DNA from: JAKFWF01 sp963732635
Lineage (GTDB): Bacteria; Pseudomonadota; Alphaproteobacteria; Rhizobiales; Hyphomicrobiaceae
Length of the DNA: 64,000 nt
Direction: 5' to 3'
Assembly: GCA_963732635.1 (NCBI GenBank)
Contig: CAVTAL010000033.1
Span: forward strand, 1-64,000
How positions within the stretch are numbered: the first letter of the stretch is position 1; each line of letters begins with the position of its first letter. Shown here piece after piece: positions 26,858-37,261 of the stretch. The position numbers were made by a program, and so were the translations under genes. A model generated the notes under the pieces. It was not told the origin of the DNA and did not search any database. It was given only the letters and a program-made list of their open reading frames with translations.

Positions 26858-27482
26858 AATTGCGCTCGTCGACGACGACGACGGCGTGCTCGATGCATTG
26901 AGCGCACTGATGCGAAAGCGCGGCTTCGAACCGTTTGCGTTCGCCTCGGCCAAGGCGCTCGTCACGGCGCTGGAGAAGGGCGACGTCTTCGATTGCATCG
27001 TAACTGACATTCGCATGCCCAGCGTCTCGGGCAACAATCTGCACCAACTGCTGAAGGAGCGCGGCTCGCTCACGCCGGTGATCTTCATCACCGGGCACGG
27101 CGACATCGATTTGGCCGTCGCGTCGATAAAATCCGGCGTCAGTGACTTCATTGAGAAGCCGATCAATTCCGAGCGCTTGATCAGTAGCATCCGCGAAGCG
27201 ATCGAGCGCGCGCGCGCGACGCGGCACGAAGAGCATTGGGCGGCGACCTTGCGGCAACGCTATGGCGCGCTTTCGGATCGGCAGCGCGAAGTCATGCTGC
27301 TTGCCGCCGGCGGACGCTCCAACAAGGAGATCGCTGCAATCCTCAATCTCAGCGCCAGAACAGTCGAGCATTACCGCGAATGGGTGATGGGGAAGATGCA
27401 GGCCCAGAACCTCGCGGATCTGGTGCAGATGGCGATGCTACTGAAGCTGCTCTCACCGCAAGTCAAACCGACGCCGAACTGA
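26841..27482 (+). CDS. FixJ-family response regulator
   Basis: 213 residues, intact. The receiver domain (RIALVDDDDGVLDAL) has phospho-acceptor D56 in CIVTDIRMPS and lysine in FIEKPI. The C-terminal LuxR-type helix-turn-helix is LSDRQREVMLLAAGGRSNKE and NLSARTVEHYREWVMGKM. The start lies inside the kinase gene, a strong sign of coupled translation and cognate pairing. No fixL haem-PAS domain is present, so oxygen sensing is not implied. Confidence 0.94.
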   Translation: MTETSRIALVDDDDGVLDALSALMRKRGFEPFAFASAKALVTALEKGDVFDCIVTDIRMPSVSGNNLHQLLKERGSLTPVIFITGHGDIDLAVASIKSGVSDFIEKPINSERLISSIREAIERARATRHEEHWAATLRQRYGALSDRQREVMLLAAGGRSNKEIAAILNLSARTVEHYREWVMGKMQAQNLADLVQMAMLLKLLSPQVKPTPN

Positions 27483-27766
27483 TCGACCAGGGTAAGCGTA
27501 CCCTGTGATATCTACCCAGGAAAGCTTCACGGATTGTCTTTGCCGCCGATAACCCCTCTCTTGTGGTCGCCAAAGCGCGGTCGAAGCGTGCGGCGTCTAG
27601 GGAGGAAGAACGGGCCGGCAGCACCCCAGCAGTCATCTCCAATGTCTCTGATGCTGTCTGCCCATCACCGGGCCATCATTTTCAGCCCTTGGCGGATCAT
27701 GCTGGTCCGGTGAGTTCATCCTACCGCTAGCGCTGCGCATGTCGGCACTTTTACGGGGGGCAGGGC

Positions 27767-28510
27767 ATGAATTGGGTCGATTACTGGAACGGCAAGCCGA
27801 CCGTCTACGTTTGTCATCGCCACCAGGAAGTCCACGACTTCGAGATCGCCTACTCCGTAGCGCGACACCTGCCAGCTGGTAACTGCACCGCGCTCGATTT
27901 CGGATGCGGGGATGCAACCCGTGCCTATTTCGTCGCGAGCCGGTGCGAAACGCTCTATCTTTGGGATGCTGCGGAGGCCGTGAGGGTACGACTGCGCCAA
28001 CGCTACTTGAATCATTCGAATATCGCGGTACTCGATTCGGTAGGCTTGCACGCCTTGAAGCCGGGATCAATCGATCTCGTTACGGTCAGCTCCGTCGTGC
28101 AGTACCTGGCACCCTATGAGATCGTGGAAGCCTTGCAAATGTTCAAGAAGCTATTGTCTCCGCGCGGCTCACTGATCGTCGCCGATGTAATTCCGCCGTC
28201 GGTAAGTGTCGTCCATGATGCCTGGCAACTACTTCGCTTCGCGCGCAGTGAAGGCTTCACGTTCGCTGCCGCTTGCGGGCTGGCGCGAACCGCAGCGTCC
28301 GATTATCGCAGCATCCGGACGAAGCTGAACTTGCGCAAATACAGCGAATTGGCCTTTCTCGATCTGCTGCGTGTTCACGGCTTTGCGGGGCGCCGGCTTG
28401 GCCGGAATTTTGGCCACAATCAACTGCGCATGGCGTTCCAGGCGCATGTTGCGGCACCAGAGTCAGGGGACAGCCAAGGTCGGGAAGCCGAAGTCGAATT
28501 CGCTCTCTGA
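27767..28510 (+). CDS. Class I SAM-dependent methyltransferase
   Basis: 247 residues. The start MNWVDYWNGKPTVYV is preceded by GGGGGGCAGGGC. The SAM-binding motif I is ALDFGCGDATRAYF (about 43-56), then the post-I acidic region LYLWDAAE. Motif II/III is represented by GSIDLVTVSSVVQYL. The C-terminal part (FARSEGFTFAAACGLARTA, NLRKYSELAFLDLL) is not diagnostic. Acceptor unknown. The gene is isolated between the two-component genes and cytochrome b561, and only 45 bases precede the latter. Intact. Confidence 0.8.
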   Translation: MNWVDYWNGKPTVYVCHRHQEVHDFEIAYSVARHLPAGNCTALDFGCGDATRAYFVASRCETLYLWDAAEAVRVRLRQRYLNHSNIAVLDSVGLHALKPGSIDLVTVSSVVQYLAPYEIVEALQMFKKLLSPRGSLIVADVIPPSVSVVHDAWQLLRFARSEGFTFAAACGLARTAASDYRSIRTKLNLRKYSELAFLDLLRVHGFAGRRLGRNFGHNQLRMAFQAHVAAPESGDSQGREAEVEFAL

Positions 28511-28558
28511 GCATTCTCACAATCGCAACCTGACGACCTTGGAGTCCGGGGCACGGTG

Positions 28559-29119
28559 ATGCGACTGACACGGCTAAACATGAGCGGGTCGCCGGACCGC
28601 TATGCTGCGTCACAAAGACTGGTGCATTGGCTCACGGCCCTCCTGGTTACCGTTATGATCCCGATGGGGCTCTACATGGTCCATCGCTACGTGGCGACGA
28701 ACAACGACGCGCTCACCGTTACGATCTACGACATTCACAAGCTGATCGGCTTCATGGCGTTCTGGCTCGTCATACTCCGTCTGGCGCTGCGATACCGCCA
28801 CGGGGCGCCGCCGTCCGAATCTGCAATTGCGCGCTGGCAGCGGACTGCGGCGAGCGCAGTCCACTTCCTGCTTTACGTATTGCTGGTCTTGGTCCCCTTC
28901 CTTGGATGGATCGGTGCATCGGCCGACGGGACGCGCAGCATGTGGGGCGGGCTGGAATTGCCGCAGATCGCATCGAAGAATGAAGAAGTCGGCTGGCGCA
29001 TCCTGTGGTGGCACGGCTGGGCGGCGCTGACGCTTGGTGCCCTCGCGGCGCTGCATGTGGCCGCCGCAATCCATCATCACATCGTCCACAAGGACGGCGT
29101 GCTGCGCCGCATGCTCTGA
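28559..29119 (+). CDS. Cytochrome b561-family membrane protein
   Basis: 186 residues with four hydrophobic helices and the usual haem-ligand histidines: RLVHWLTALL (helix 1), YDIHKLIGFMAFW (helix 2), WHGWAALTLGALAALHVAAA (helix 4). These are prokaryotic cytochrome b561 features (di-haem b, quinone oxidation or superoxide scavenging in the inner membrane). ATG 28559 follows a GTG at 28556; ATG 28580 is also possible. It converges with the membrane protein on the other strand, the stops being two bases apart. Intact. Confidence 0.88.
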   Translation: MRLTRLNMSGSPDRYAASQRLVHWLTALLVTVMIPMGLYMVHRYVATNNDALTVTIYDIHKLIGFMAFWLVILRLALRYRHGAPPSESAIARWQRTAASAVHFLLYVLLVLVPFLGWIGASADGTRSMWGGLELPQIASKNEEVGWRILWWHGWAALTLGALAALHVAAAIHHHIVHKDGVLRRML

Positions 29120-29121
29120 GG

Positions 29122-30597
29122 TCAGTGCGAGCACGCATAGACGCGGATGAATGCGCGGCTCGCCTGCGGTATGGCAGTGCTGTGCCGCTGGCTGTCGGTC
29201 GCCGTTTGGCAACTGAGCCACCAATACGCCGGATTGGGACTGATAACGAGCCGCGCAGGGATGAGCCTCGGCGCCACCAGAATCGAAAGAAAATGCGTCG
29301 TCGATGACCAGGCCACGCGATTCAATCCGTCTGAAATGAGGGCCGATGAAGCGAACCGGGCGGCTGGCGATTCCGGTCCGGCGTCCTTGGCCGTGGCCAG
29401 CGCCGCCAGCGCTGTCTTGTATTCGCTCCATACGCGGACGAACTTCGCCGTTTCTACGACGTGCACGGCCGTGATCAGAACGAGGGCTGCGGCAAGGTGA
29501 CCGGGCCAGATCTTCTGGCGCAGTGTGCCAAGGCGGGCGACGAGCGGGTGTGCGCGCCCGACCTGTCGAATGCCGAGCAACGCCGATGTGGCGAAGAACG
29601 GCGGCAGGACCAGCAACGCTGTCCGCAGCGGATAGCGGGCATCGGCGAGTAACGATGCATCGAAATACCGGTAGTAGATCGCAAGCGCCCACAGCACGCC
29701 GAAAAGTGCCGAGATCGACGGCGAGTGCAATCGCAGGATGCGGTCGCACAGCCACGCTGCGAGCATGTAGCCGATGATCGCCGCGATCATGGTCCCGATC
29801 ACCGGATCGATCAGATTGCGCAGGTCGACGAAGCTGAAGGCGGCCGTGTTGATGACCTTGGCGATGTACGGGTCCGGGCGGAATGCAAGCAGCACCGCGG
29901 CCCACACGAAAACAGCAATCCCCCCGCCAATCAACATCCGAGGCCTAGACGGCTGCCGTGGTCCCGGCAGTAGTGCGCTCGCGACGATCACGCCGGCCAG
30001 CAGCACGCCGCCTCCATGTGACAACATCAGCGCCGTCAGTCCTGCTGCGAAAAGTGCCGTGCGCGTCAAGCTCCAATCGGCGGAGCGAGCCAGCGCCAGC
30101 ATGGGCCAGAACACAGCGTGCGCGACCCACATCTCGGTCGGAAATCCGAATACGAGCGGACAGATTACCGCGGTCGACGCACAGGCGTGCAGGAACAAGC
30201 TGCGGCCTTCGGACTGATCTGCGCTCCACGTCGCACAAAGCCCGGCGAGCGGGGTGCAGAAGAACAGCACCCCGTGGAGAACGACCCCGCCGTGGGCGTC
30301 GCCGCTCAATCGCACGTAGGTTTCGGCTGGCCAATGGGCAAGCAGATACACGAAGGCACGACCGGAAATGTTGTGCCAGTGAAAGGCCCATGCCTGCTCG
30401 GCGGCAATCGCGTAGGAAAAAATCGAGCCGTCGCCGTACATCTGCAGGTCGAAGCCGCAACCAACGACGACGAATGCCAGCGACCAGCCGATCCCGAGCA
30501 GCATGACGAGCGTGCGCAGGAGCGCCGCATCACTGCGTTTCGTCCGATGTGCGAGCGACGAACCGGTCAGGTCGTCGATTTGACTTGCTCGATCCAC
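29122..30597 (-). CDS. Polytopic membrane protein of unknown function
   Basis: 491 residues from GTG 30597 with about ten hydrophobic helices. Examples are LLRTLVMLLGIGWSLAFVVV, TALFAAGLTALMLSHGGGVL, and VIGTMIAAIIGYMLAAWL. A short motif after helix 1 (LQMYGDGSIFSYAIAAEQAW) places acidic residues at the periplasmic face, as in GT-C-like and related membrane enzymes. I cannot name a family, and a glycosyltransferase role would be speculation. The C-terminal 100 residues are soluble. Intact, no operon partner. Confidence 0.75.
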   Translation of the reverse strand: MDRASQIDDLTGSSLAHRTKRSDAALLRTLVMLLGIGWSLAFVVVGCGFDLQMYGDGSIFSYAIAAEQAWAFHWHNISGRAFVYLLAHWPAETYVRLSGDAHGGVVLHGVLFFCTPLAGLCATWSADQSEGRSLFLHACASTAVICPLVFGFPTEMWVAHAVFWPMLALARSADWSLTRTALFAAGLTALMLSHGGGVLLAGVIVASALLPGPRQPSRPRMLIGGGIAVFVWAAVLLAFRPDPYIAKVINTAAFSFVDLRNLIDPVIGTMIAAIIGYMLAAWLCDRILRLHSPSISALFGVLWALAIYYRYFDASLLADARYPLRTALLVLPPFFATSALLGIRQVGRAHPLVARLGTLRQKIWPGHLAAALVLITAVHVVETAKFVRVWSEYKTALAALATAKDAGPESPAARFASSALISDGLNRVAWSSTTHFLSILVAPRLIPARLVISPNPAYWWLSCQTATDSQRHSTAIPQASRAFIRVYACSH

Positions 30598-30875
30598 CGT
30601 TTGCGCCCCGTCCCGTCTTGATGGAAACCGCTAGCGCGCAGTCGCGTGCCATGCAATGGGCCGGCTTGGAAATTGCCGCTATTCTTTCGACTCGGAGTTA
30701 GTTCATGCCCCGTTCATACCGGTCGTGAAACGAGCGAGACAACTGAAGTGACGCCGTCTGGAACTGGTCGGATCGCAGTAGAACCCAAGTCGAAAACATC
30801 GCAGCGGTTTGAACGGCCGGGATATTGCGGTGATCGGCCCATTCGAATTCAGGATCGTTACAAATAGGCTATCGG

Positions 30876-31109
30876 GTGCCGCGCCATTTCGCTCCCTACA
30901 TTCTTGGCGGCTTACAATCTGCGATGACGATTGGGATTGCGACGGCCATCGCTACGTATCAGTCCAGCGGTGTCGCTGTGAGCTTCCTGTCGCGCTGGTT
31001 GAGCAGTTGGGGAGTATCGTGGGTGATCATGTTAACGATCGTGATCGGGTTTGCTTCTGTAATCCAGCGCCTGGTGCTGATGATCACGCGTCCGCCGAAT
31101 GTGGGGTGA
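30876..31109 (+). CDS. DUF2798-family small membrane protein
   Basis: 77 residues from GTG 30876 (ATG 30924 would be too short). It has two hydrophobic helices (QSAMTIGIATAIATYQSSG and SWVIMLTIVIGFASVIQRLV). The family hallmark is a Trp-rich linker FLSRWLSSWGVSW followed by a short basic tail RLVLMITRP. These proteins are about 70-80 residues and of unknown role in the inner membrane. Stand-alone; the 278 bases before it contain no other gene. Confidence 0.7.
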   Translation: MPRHFAPYILGGLQSAMTIGIATAIATYQSSGVAVSFLSRWLSSWGVSWVIMLTIVIGFASVIQRLVLMITRPPNVG

Positions 31110-31173
31110 GACGATGGTGTGACGCTACGTCAGATCGCCCCTCTTTGCAGGCGTTGCGACGGGCATCGCCCCA

Positions 31174-32468
31174 TCAGCCTAGGAAGTAGCGCGGAATCCA
31201 TGACGCCAGCCCGGGAATGAGCGCCACCATCAGCAGCACCACGACTTCGGCCAGGATGAAGGCCCAGCAATAGCGGATCGTTTCGCTGTACTTGCAGCCG
31301 GCGATGCTGGTCGCCACGAATAGCAGCACGGCCACGGGTGGAGTTGTCGAGCCGATCTGCGTCGCCATGACCATCAACAGTCCGAGCTGGAAGTCGTCGA
31401 TGCCGTATTTGCGCCCGATGACCACCGCGACCGGGATCAAGATGATCAGGATGGCCATGGAATCGACGAACATCGTCAGCACCAGCATGATGGCCATAAG
31501 AAGGAACAGCACACCCGTCTTGGTATCCGTGATCTGCGAGATCAGCCGACAGCACATGGTCGTTGAAATTCAGATATGACAGCAGCCACCCGAACGCTCC
31601 CGCGACACCGATAATGCCGGAGACCATGGCCGTCGTGATGCTGGCGCGGATGAAGATCTGCGGCAGGTCGGACAGTTTTAAGGTGCGATAGACGAAGAAG
31701 CCGATGAAGAAGCCATAGAGGCACGCCACGACACCCGCTTCGGTCGCCGTGAACACGCCGGTGAGAATGCCGCCGAGCACCAATCCAGGCGCGAGCAGTG
31801 CCGGCCAGACCTCGACGCCGGCGCTCAACACCTTGCGCAACTCGAAGCGGCCGCTGGTCTGACGCAGCTCAGGAAATGCTGCGTGGAACGCATATAGCCT
31901 GATGACAATCATCAATCCGATGCCGATCAGGATGCCTGGGATGATGCCACCTAGAAACAGGCCGCCTATGGAGACGTTGGTCATCGAGCCGTACACGATC
32001 ATGGTCATGCTCGGCGGGATGATGGCGCCGATGGTGCCGGCGCAGGCGACAAGGGATGCAGCGAAGCCCGGCTTGTAGCCGCGTGACTTCATCGCCGGCA
32101 CCAGGATCGAACCGATTGCCGAGGTGTCCGCGACCGACGAGCCGGAAACTCCGGCAAACACCATGCTGGAGACGACCGACGCGTGGCCGAGGCCGCCCTT
32201 CCAGTGGCCGACCAGCAGTTTCGGCGAACTCGACCAGGCGTTTCGATATCCCACCGCGTGCGATCAATTCGCCGGCCAGGATGAAGTACGGCAGGGCGAG
32301 CAGCGAGAAGTTGTCCAGCATCGCGAACATCTTCTGCGGGAACAGCGCAGGATTGAGACCATCGATGCTAAGTATGCCGGCTAGACCGACCACGCCCATG
32401 ACCAGCAGGATCGGCACGCCGATCGTGATCAGCGCCAGCAGGAAGGCGAACAGCAGGAGCAGTATCAT
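31174..32468 (-). CDS. dctM: TRAP transporter large permease DctM (two frameshifts)
   Basis: Twelve-helix sodium-coupled transport subunit, about 430 residues when joined. Start MILLLLFAFLLALITIGVPI overlaps the dctQ stop by four bases. Conserved blocks are LPYFILAGELIARGGISKRL, VFAGVSGSSVADTSAIGSIL, CAGTIGAIIPPSMTMIVYG, FTATEAGVVACLYG and, after the second break, TQIGSTTPPVAVLLF. The frame is lost near 32218 (after VEFAET, resuming VGHWKGGLGHASV) and near 31550 (after FNDHVLS, resuming LISQITDTKTGVL). Both look like single-base events; all transport motifs survive. Last gene of dctPQM. Confidence 0.9.
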
Positions 32469-32968
32469 GAGTGCTCACCGAGCGGCTCGGGAATATCGGC
32501 CTCGATCAGTCCGAAGAAGGCGGCCAGCCGGCGTACGGCGACCAAAGCGAGGTAGCCTCCGCCGATGACGAGCCCGGCGTAGACGTGGTCCATGCGGAGA
32601 CCGAGGCCTGGGCTTTCCTGGTTGCGCGCGACGACCATGATCGCGAGTGTATACCAGACGATACAGATGGCCAGGGCAAGCCACATCAGCTCGACGCACA
32701 GCTGGATGACACGCTGCAGACCGGCTGGCAGCAGCATGTAGAGCATGTCCATGCCGATATGCGCGCCGCGCCGGTAGGCGACGGGGATGGCCAGGAACAC
32801 CATCCAGATGTGGCCGAACTTTTGGAACTCCTCGCTCCAGCTCAATGGCAAGCCGAGCACGAAACGATTGAAGATCTGCAGGCCGCCGACCAGCGTGAAG
32901 ACCAGAAAGATCAAGAATAGCGCGAATTCTACCGCGCGATCGATGGATCGCATCGCACTCTTAAACAT
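32465..32968 (-). CDS. dctQ: TRAP transporter small permease DctQ
   Basis: 167 residues from ATG 32968, with GGGGAG 9-14 bases upstream. Four helices. Family pattern: FALFLIFLVFTLVGGLQIFN, LPLSWSEEFQKFGHIWMVFL (the conserved WxEE region), AYRRGAHIGMDML, and the last helix YLALVAVRRLAAFFG. It bridges the binding protein and DctM in the inner membrane. Lies between dctP (57 bases upstream) and dctM (4-base overlap). Intact. Confidence 0.92.
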   Translation of the reverse strand: MFKSAMRSIDRAVEFALFLIFLVFTLVGGLQIFNRFVLGLPLSWSEEFQKFGHIWMVFLAIPVAYRRGAHIGMDMLYMLLPAGLQRVIQLCVELMWLALAICIVWYTLAIMVVARNQESPGLGLRMDHVYAGLVIGGGYLALVAVRRLAAFFGLIEADIPEPLGEHS

Positions 32969-33025
32969 GCTCCGCTCCCCTAAAGCAGTGCCGGGCGCCA
33001 ACATCGGCGGCCGGCACTGTCGCGC

Positions 33026-34033
33026 TCACTTCGTGTCGCGAATGATCTTCAGCAGATCCTTGGCGCCGAGCTTGTCGGCAAGATCGTCCTGCACCGGGCC
33101 GGCGGCCGCAACCATGCCCGACGTGTCGATCTTGTTGATGACCATGCCCTTGCCCTTGAGCAGCTCGATCGATTCTTGATCGCGAACCACGGCCAGCGCC
33201 CGGTTGATGTCCTGGCCGAGTTTGGCCGCCTCGCCGACCACCTTGCGCTCGGCATCGGTATAGCCGTCCCATTCCTTCTTCGAGTAGGCGGTGATGGTGC
33301 CACCGAACAGGTGGGCGGTGAGGGCCACGTACTTGCTCACTTCGTAGAACTTGTTCGAGTAGATGATCGCCGAGGAATGCTCGAAGCCGTCGAGCACGCC
33401 GGTCTGCAGACCCGTGTAGACCTCGCCGAAAGCCATTGGCGTCGCCGCAGCGCCCATCGCGTTCAGCGCTGCGACATAGGTCGGCGTCTGGATGGTGCGG
33501 ATTTTCAAGCCCTTCAGATCGGCCTGGGTCTTGACTTCCTTCTTGGTCGTAGTGACGTGGCGAAAGCCCCAGCTGTCCTGCCAGCCGATGATCTTGATGC
33601 CGAGCTTCTCATGCTCGGCCGCCAGCGTCTTGCCGACCGGGCCTTCGGCGACTTTGTGGAAGTGATCGTAGTCGCGCCACAGGAACGGCAGGTCGAGTAC
33701 GCCGATGCGCTTGTTGAAGTTGTTGTGGATCGCCGTGCCGCCGATGTGGGCCGACGCGCCAGAGCCAAGCTGCATGGCCTCGACCACGGCACGCTCTTCG
33801 CCGAGCGCATTGGCGGCATAGATGCGGGCTTCCAGCGTGTCTGAGTATTGGTTGATGTAGTTGGCCATCACCCAGCACACCATGTAGTTGTCATTGCCGA
33901 GATCCGCTGCCGTGGCGGTCGAAATCTTGATCTGCTTCTTCTTCGCTTGCGCCGCAGCGGGCTTGATGCCGGCTGTTGCGACCGCGAATGCAGCCGTAGC
34001 CAAGGCCACGCGGCGATTGATCAAACGGGTCAT
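33026..34033 (-). CDS. dctP: TRAP transporter solute-binding protein DctP
   Basis: 335 residues from ATG 34033 with AGGAG 10-14 bases upstream. The signal peptide is LINRRVALATAAFAVATAG, with likely cleavage after AAAQA; the double Arg is weak for Tat. Mature protein shows the DctP/TeaA-type fold: EARIYAANALGEERAVVEAM, GVLDLPFLWRDYDH, LKGLKIRTIQTPTYVAALNA, FGEVYTGLQTGVLDGFEHS. The conserved Arg in KIRTIQ binds the substrate carboxylate. First gene of a complete dctPQM operon. Ligand likely a small carboxylic acid. Intact. Confidence 0.93.
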   Translation of the reverse strand: MTRLINRRVALATAAFAVATAGIKPAAAQAKKKQIKISTATAADLGNDNYMVCWVMANYINQYSDTLEARIYAANALGEERAVVEAMQLGSGASAHIGGTAIHNNFNKRIGVLDLPFLWRDYDHFHKVAEGPVGKTLAAEHEKLGIKIIGWQDSWGFRHVTTTKKEVKTQADLKGLKIRTIQTPTYVAALNAMGAAATPMAFGEVYTGLQTGVLDGFEHSSAIIYSNKFYEVSKYVALTAHLFGGTITAYSKKEWDGYTDAERKVVGEAAKLGQDINRALAVVRDQESIELLKGKGMVINKIDTSGMVAAAGPVQDDLADKLGAKDLLKIIRDTK

Positions 34034-34442
34034 GTTGGAAGTCTCCTGCCCCAAATTTTTGGACCATTGTCTTTGAGCCGAACGGAGGTCCGCACCGTGT
34101 CGGTCTTGAACGTATCCTACGCCAGCCATTCACTGTTAGGAAGGCTTGCCGCGGATGGCGCTGCAGACGGCCGACGAGAGGTTCGAGTGTTTGGCCCGTC
34201 TCGAAAATGAGAACCAAAGAGTACTCGGCCCGAGACCTTTCTAACGCGAGCCTGTTGCGGTGCACACGTCGCTCATCGACATAGCCTGCAAAATTGCCAC
34301 ACAGGTGTTGAGCACAGGCACTGAGTCTGCAGTGGGCCAAGTGCAACCTAGTGCACCTACTTGAATGGTGCGCCGCACATGATCCATCTCAGTTGGTGAA
34401 TTGCCCAACGATAGCTATGCGTGACGGCGGGTCCAGCTTACG
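34034..34442. other. Intergenic region upstream of dctPQM
   Basis: About 410 bases with no gene. It must hold the dctPQM promoter; I cannot pick a convincing -35/-10 pair. No regulator gene sits beside the operon. Confidence 0.4.
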
Positions 34443-34883
34443 TCAAAAAGTAACCTTCACGACTTCTGCGCTCCGCGTCGCCTCACCACGATAGACGGCT
34501 TCTATGTTGTTCCCGTCTGGGTCGAGTAGGAAGGCAGCAAAATAGCCGACGTGGTACGACCGTTCGCCCGGTGCTCCATTGTCCAAGCCTCCTGCCTTGA
34601 GACCGGCCTCGTAGAAACGCCCAACCATCTCGCGATTCTTCGCTTGGAAAGCAATGTGCTGGCGGCCTGTCAACCTTCCGGCCGCCTCGGCACTGTCTGC
34701 TGTCGTAACGAACAGCTCATCGGCCCACAAATATTCTGGCGTTTCGCCACCAACCGGAACTTCAAGTGCCTCGAAAACTGCCTTGTAAAAGCGACGACTT
34801 ACTTCGATGTCGCGGACGGCGATCCCGACATGGTCGATCAGACGGCCACGATAGCGAACTCTTACAGTCAATCGCACCTCCAC
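34443..34883 (-). CDS. VOC-family protein (glyoxalase/bleomycin-resistance fold)
   Basis: 146 residues from GTG 34883 (other GTG/TTG starts follow within five codons). Single VOC domain: LIDHVGIAVRDIEVSRRFYK at the N-terminus, GRQHIAFQAKNREMVGRFY in the middle, and YFAAFLLDPDGNNIEAVYRG at the C-terminus. Likely metal ligands are His in DHVGI, His in QHIAF and Glu in IEAVY. The group is usually annotated lactoylglutathione lyase-like; the actual substrate is unknown. Stand-alone, intact. Confidence 0.83.
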   Translation of the reverse strand: MEVRLTVRVRYRGRLIDHVGIAVRDIEVSRRFYKAVFEALEVPVGGETPEYLWADELFVTTADSAEAAGRLTGRQHIAFQAKNREMVGRFYEAGLKAGGLDNGAPGERSYHVGYFAAFLLDPDGNNIEAVYRGEATRSAEVVKVTF

Positions 34884-35355
34884 CCTCGCTTAAGCGCCGC
34901 ACTGGTTCGCAGAACAACAACAACGGGGTTCCGGTTAATCTACTTCTACCGGGTCTCGGCCGACAAGGCGCAGTGTTTACCGCAACTACTCAGGACCGCT
35001 TTGGGTCACCCTCGTCCGATAACGACGTGAAGCTAGCTGCAGCGGCGATGCTCGATGATCCCCCAAGACCGACTGTTCGTTGCCGCGACGTTCGCAGTTT
35101 CCGTTGCAGCGCAACGAAATTGGGGCTACCCATAAGCAAGTCGACGCGCCCAAAAAACACATGTCATCAGATGATCCGTGACTGGCTTGTGTCGGTCCTG
35201 GCCCATCGGGTCGGCGCCATGATGGCCGGTCTCTGGCTGCCGCCAAGATCAACGTGATCACGCGCAACCTCGCCCGTCCAGAGTGCCGGTAGCCGGGTGT
35301 CCGCTGTCAAAGGTAGAGCGACAGCACCAAAGTCATCATCTAGAGTCTTTCCGAC
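34884..35355. other. Gene-free stretch beside the IS630 remnant
   Basis: About 470 bases with no supportable gene. I looked for a terminal inverted repeat matching the far side of the IS630 remnant and did not find one. Confidence 0.4.
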
Positions 35356-36224
35356 TTAAATAGAACTATATCCCGAGTTGGTGAGGTAGTTGGAGCATTC
35401 GGTCGGAGAGAAGCATTCGAGTAGCTTTCCGATCCTGCGCCACACAGCTTCGACGGTGCGCTCCTCGGCTTTGCGCAGCAGCGTCTTGAGCTTGGCGAAG
35501 ACCTGCTCGATCGGATTGAGGTCGGGCGAGTAGGGCGGCAGGAACATGAGCCGGGCACTGACTGCGCGGATGGCATCTTGCGGATGTCGCCGCTCTTGTG
35601 CGAGCCGAGATTGTCCATGATGACGATGTCGCCCGGCTTCAAAGTCGGCACGAGGATCTGCTCGACATAGGCCTTGAAGCTCTCGCCGTTGATGGGACCG
35701 TCGAGGACGAGCGGCGCTGTGATGCGGTCGTGACGCAAGGCGGCCAGGAATGTCATGGTCTGCCAATGGCCGTGCGGCACCTTGGCCAGCAGAGGTTCGC
35801 CGCGCCGCCACCAGCCACGCGTCCGCGTCATGTTGGTCTTGGTCCAGGTCTCGTCGATGAAGACGAGATGTTGCGGCGCAAGGCTTCGTTGAAAGCGCCG
35901 CCACCACCAACGTTTCCGCGCGACGTAAGGCCGATCCTGCTCGCTCGCGTGCACGGTTTTTTTGAAGCTGATGCCCTCGCGCTTGAGAAACCGCCAAAGC
36001 GTGTCGCACGAAGACGACGACGTTGCGCCGGTCAGCGTGAGGAGAATGCACATGGCAGAACCGGTTCGCGCGGCTGGGGCCGAGGTGACGTTGGCGGGGA
36101 AACAGGCTAAGCTCCATGTACTTGGAGATCGATGCGCGGGAGTGGCTGGTCTTGCGTCGCGCGATCTTGATGCTCCACGTTTCATCGTCGATCGGCTTCG
36201 GTGCAGACATCGACCGGCGTGCAT
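35356..36224 (-). mobile_element. IS630-family transposase remnant (frameshifted)
   Basis: DDE transposase of the IS630/Tc1 superfamily. The middle is well preserved: FLKREGISFKKTVHASEQDR, LVFIDETWTKTNMTRTRGWW (first catalytic Asp), TFLAALRHDRITAPLVLDGP, GDIVIMDNLGSHKSGDIRK (second Asp). After a frame change near 35575 comes LPPYSPDLNPIEQVFAKLK, whose final Glu region completes DDE. The N-terminal DNA-binding part (upstream of about 36020) does not match the family and appears scrambled by one or more shifts. No terminal repeats or TA duplications were recognised. Probably inactive. Confidence 0.85.
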
Positions 36225-36264
36225 AGTCTAACAGATCATCCATCGGCGCTGCTCGGCATTGCAA

Positions 36265-37261
36265 TGCTTTTAACCGTTTGCGGACGACGATGGTTCATAC
36301 TGCGCTTCCAGTTCCGCTGGGTCGGTAGTGCGGACGCACACTCGCCGGCTACGTCCGCTCATTAAGCGCGCACATCGACGCGTCAGTAGCAATTATCAGC
36401 TCGGTACGCGGCAATCGACAATGAGGAAAGGCGCGGATGCCCTCGGAAGTCTGTCAATCTTGCAGGCCGCTGCCAGCGGCAAATTCCGACCCATCCCTCT
36501 GGTGAGTCGGAGCGCGCTTGAAATTGTTGCTGGCAGGCATCGGATGCGTCATCGCGATCGGCGTGCGTGACGCGTCTGGCGCACAACATCTTGGCCTTGC
36601 GCCAGCGGGTGTAACCCATTGGGCCGAGACCCGCGCCGCCGTCGCAACTGCCAAATAGGAAATGCTGCGGGGCTCGGTCGTGCGCCCCCCTAGGGGCCGC
36701 ACGATAGCACACGGTCGCGGCCGGCTATCGGCCGCGAGGCGCCAGCAGAGCCTGTTTCCCCATTGGAGTTCGTGCGGCGAAGGCCGGCGGCGCAATGTCT
36801 CCTGTCCGGCAGCAAAATGAGCATGCTGACTGATGCCAATACTCCGCAGGCGTTAAGCTGCGCTCCGAAATTACGTCGCAAATTCGCTGGTTGACGTTTC
36901 GCACATCCGGCTGATGTCTCACGACTGACGATCATGGCTGGACGCGACGTCGGATTGAAGTCAGCTCTTTATCTCGATGTCCCAAAAGTGCACCACAAAC
37001 TTCCCGCTTGCTCCTGACAATATCGGCATACTTCACCGGGCAGTGCTGGAACGTTGCGGCGGGTTTGGTTGGGTTTCATATCAAGCAAGGAATTAGGCCG
37101 TCGATGGCTCAGTTGTGCTGTGCCCATGCGAGCCGAGCACCGGCAATGAGGTCCTTGCGAACATGAGTAGTTTCCGAGGCTTTCGCTTCCGTCTTGCCAA
37201 TGGCTTGATGGGACCGAAGCCGCGCTCGCGCCATCCCATCAGCATTAACAGGAGTAGCGAC
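36265..37261. other. 1 kb gene-free stretch after the IS630 remnant
   Basis: No supportable reading frame. Open frames at 36328-36570 (+) and 36454-36935 (-) are short, low in hydrophobic structure and without family signatures. Probably decayed DNA left by IS activity. Confidence 0.55.

Noticed and set aside
26841..27482. Calling the kinase/regulator pair fixL-fixJ
   Set aside because: The kinase has a MASE1-type membrane sensor and no haem-PAS domain, so only the FixJ family, not oxygen sensing, is supported.
28610..29905. 431-residue leftward open frame across cytochrome b561 and the membrane-protein gene
   Set aside because: Spans two genuine genes in other frames, with composition typical of shadow translation.
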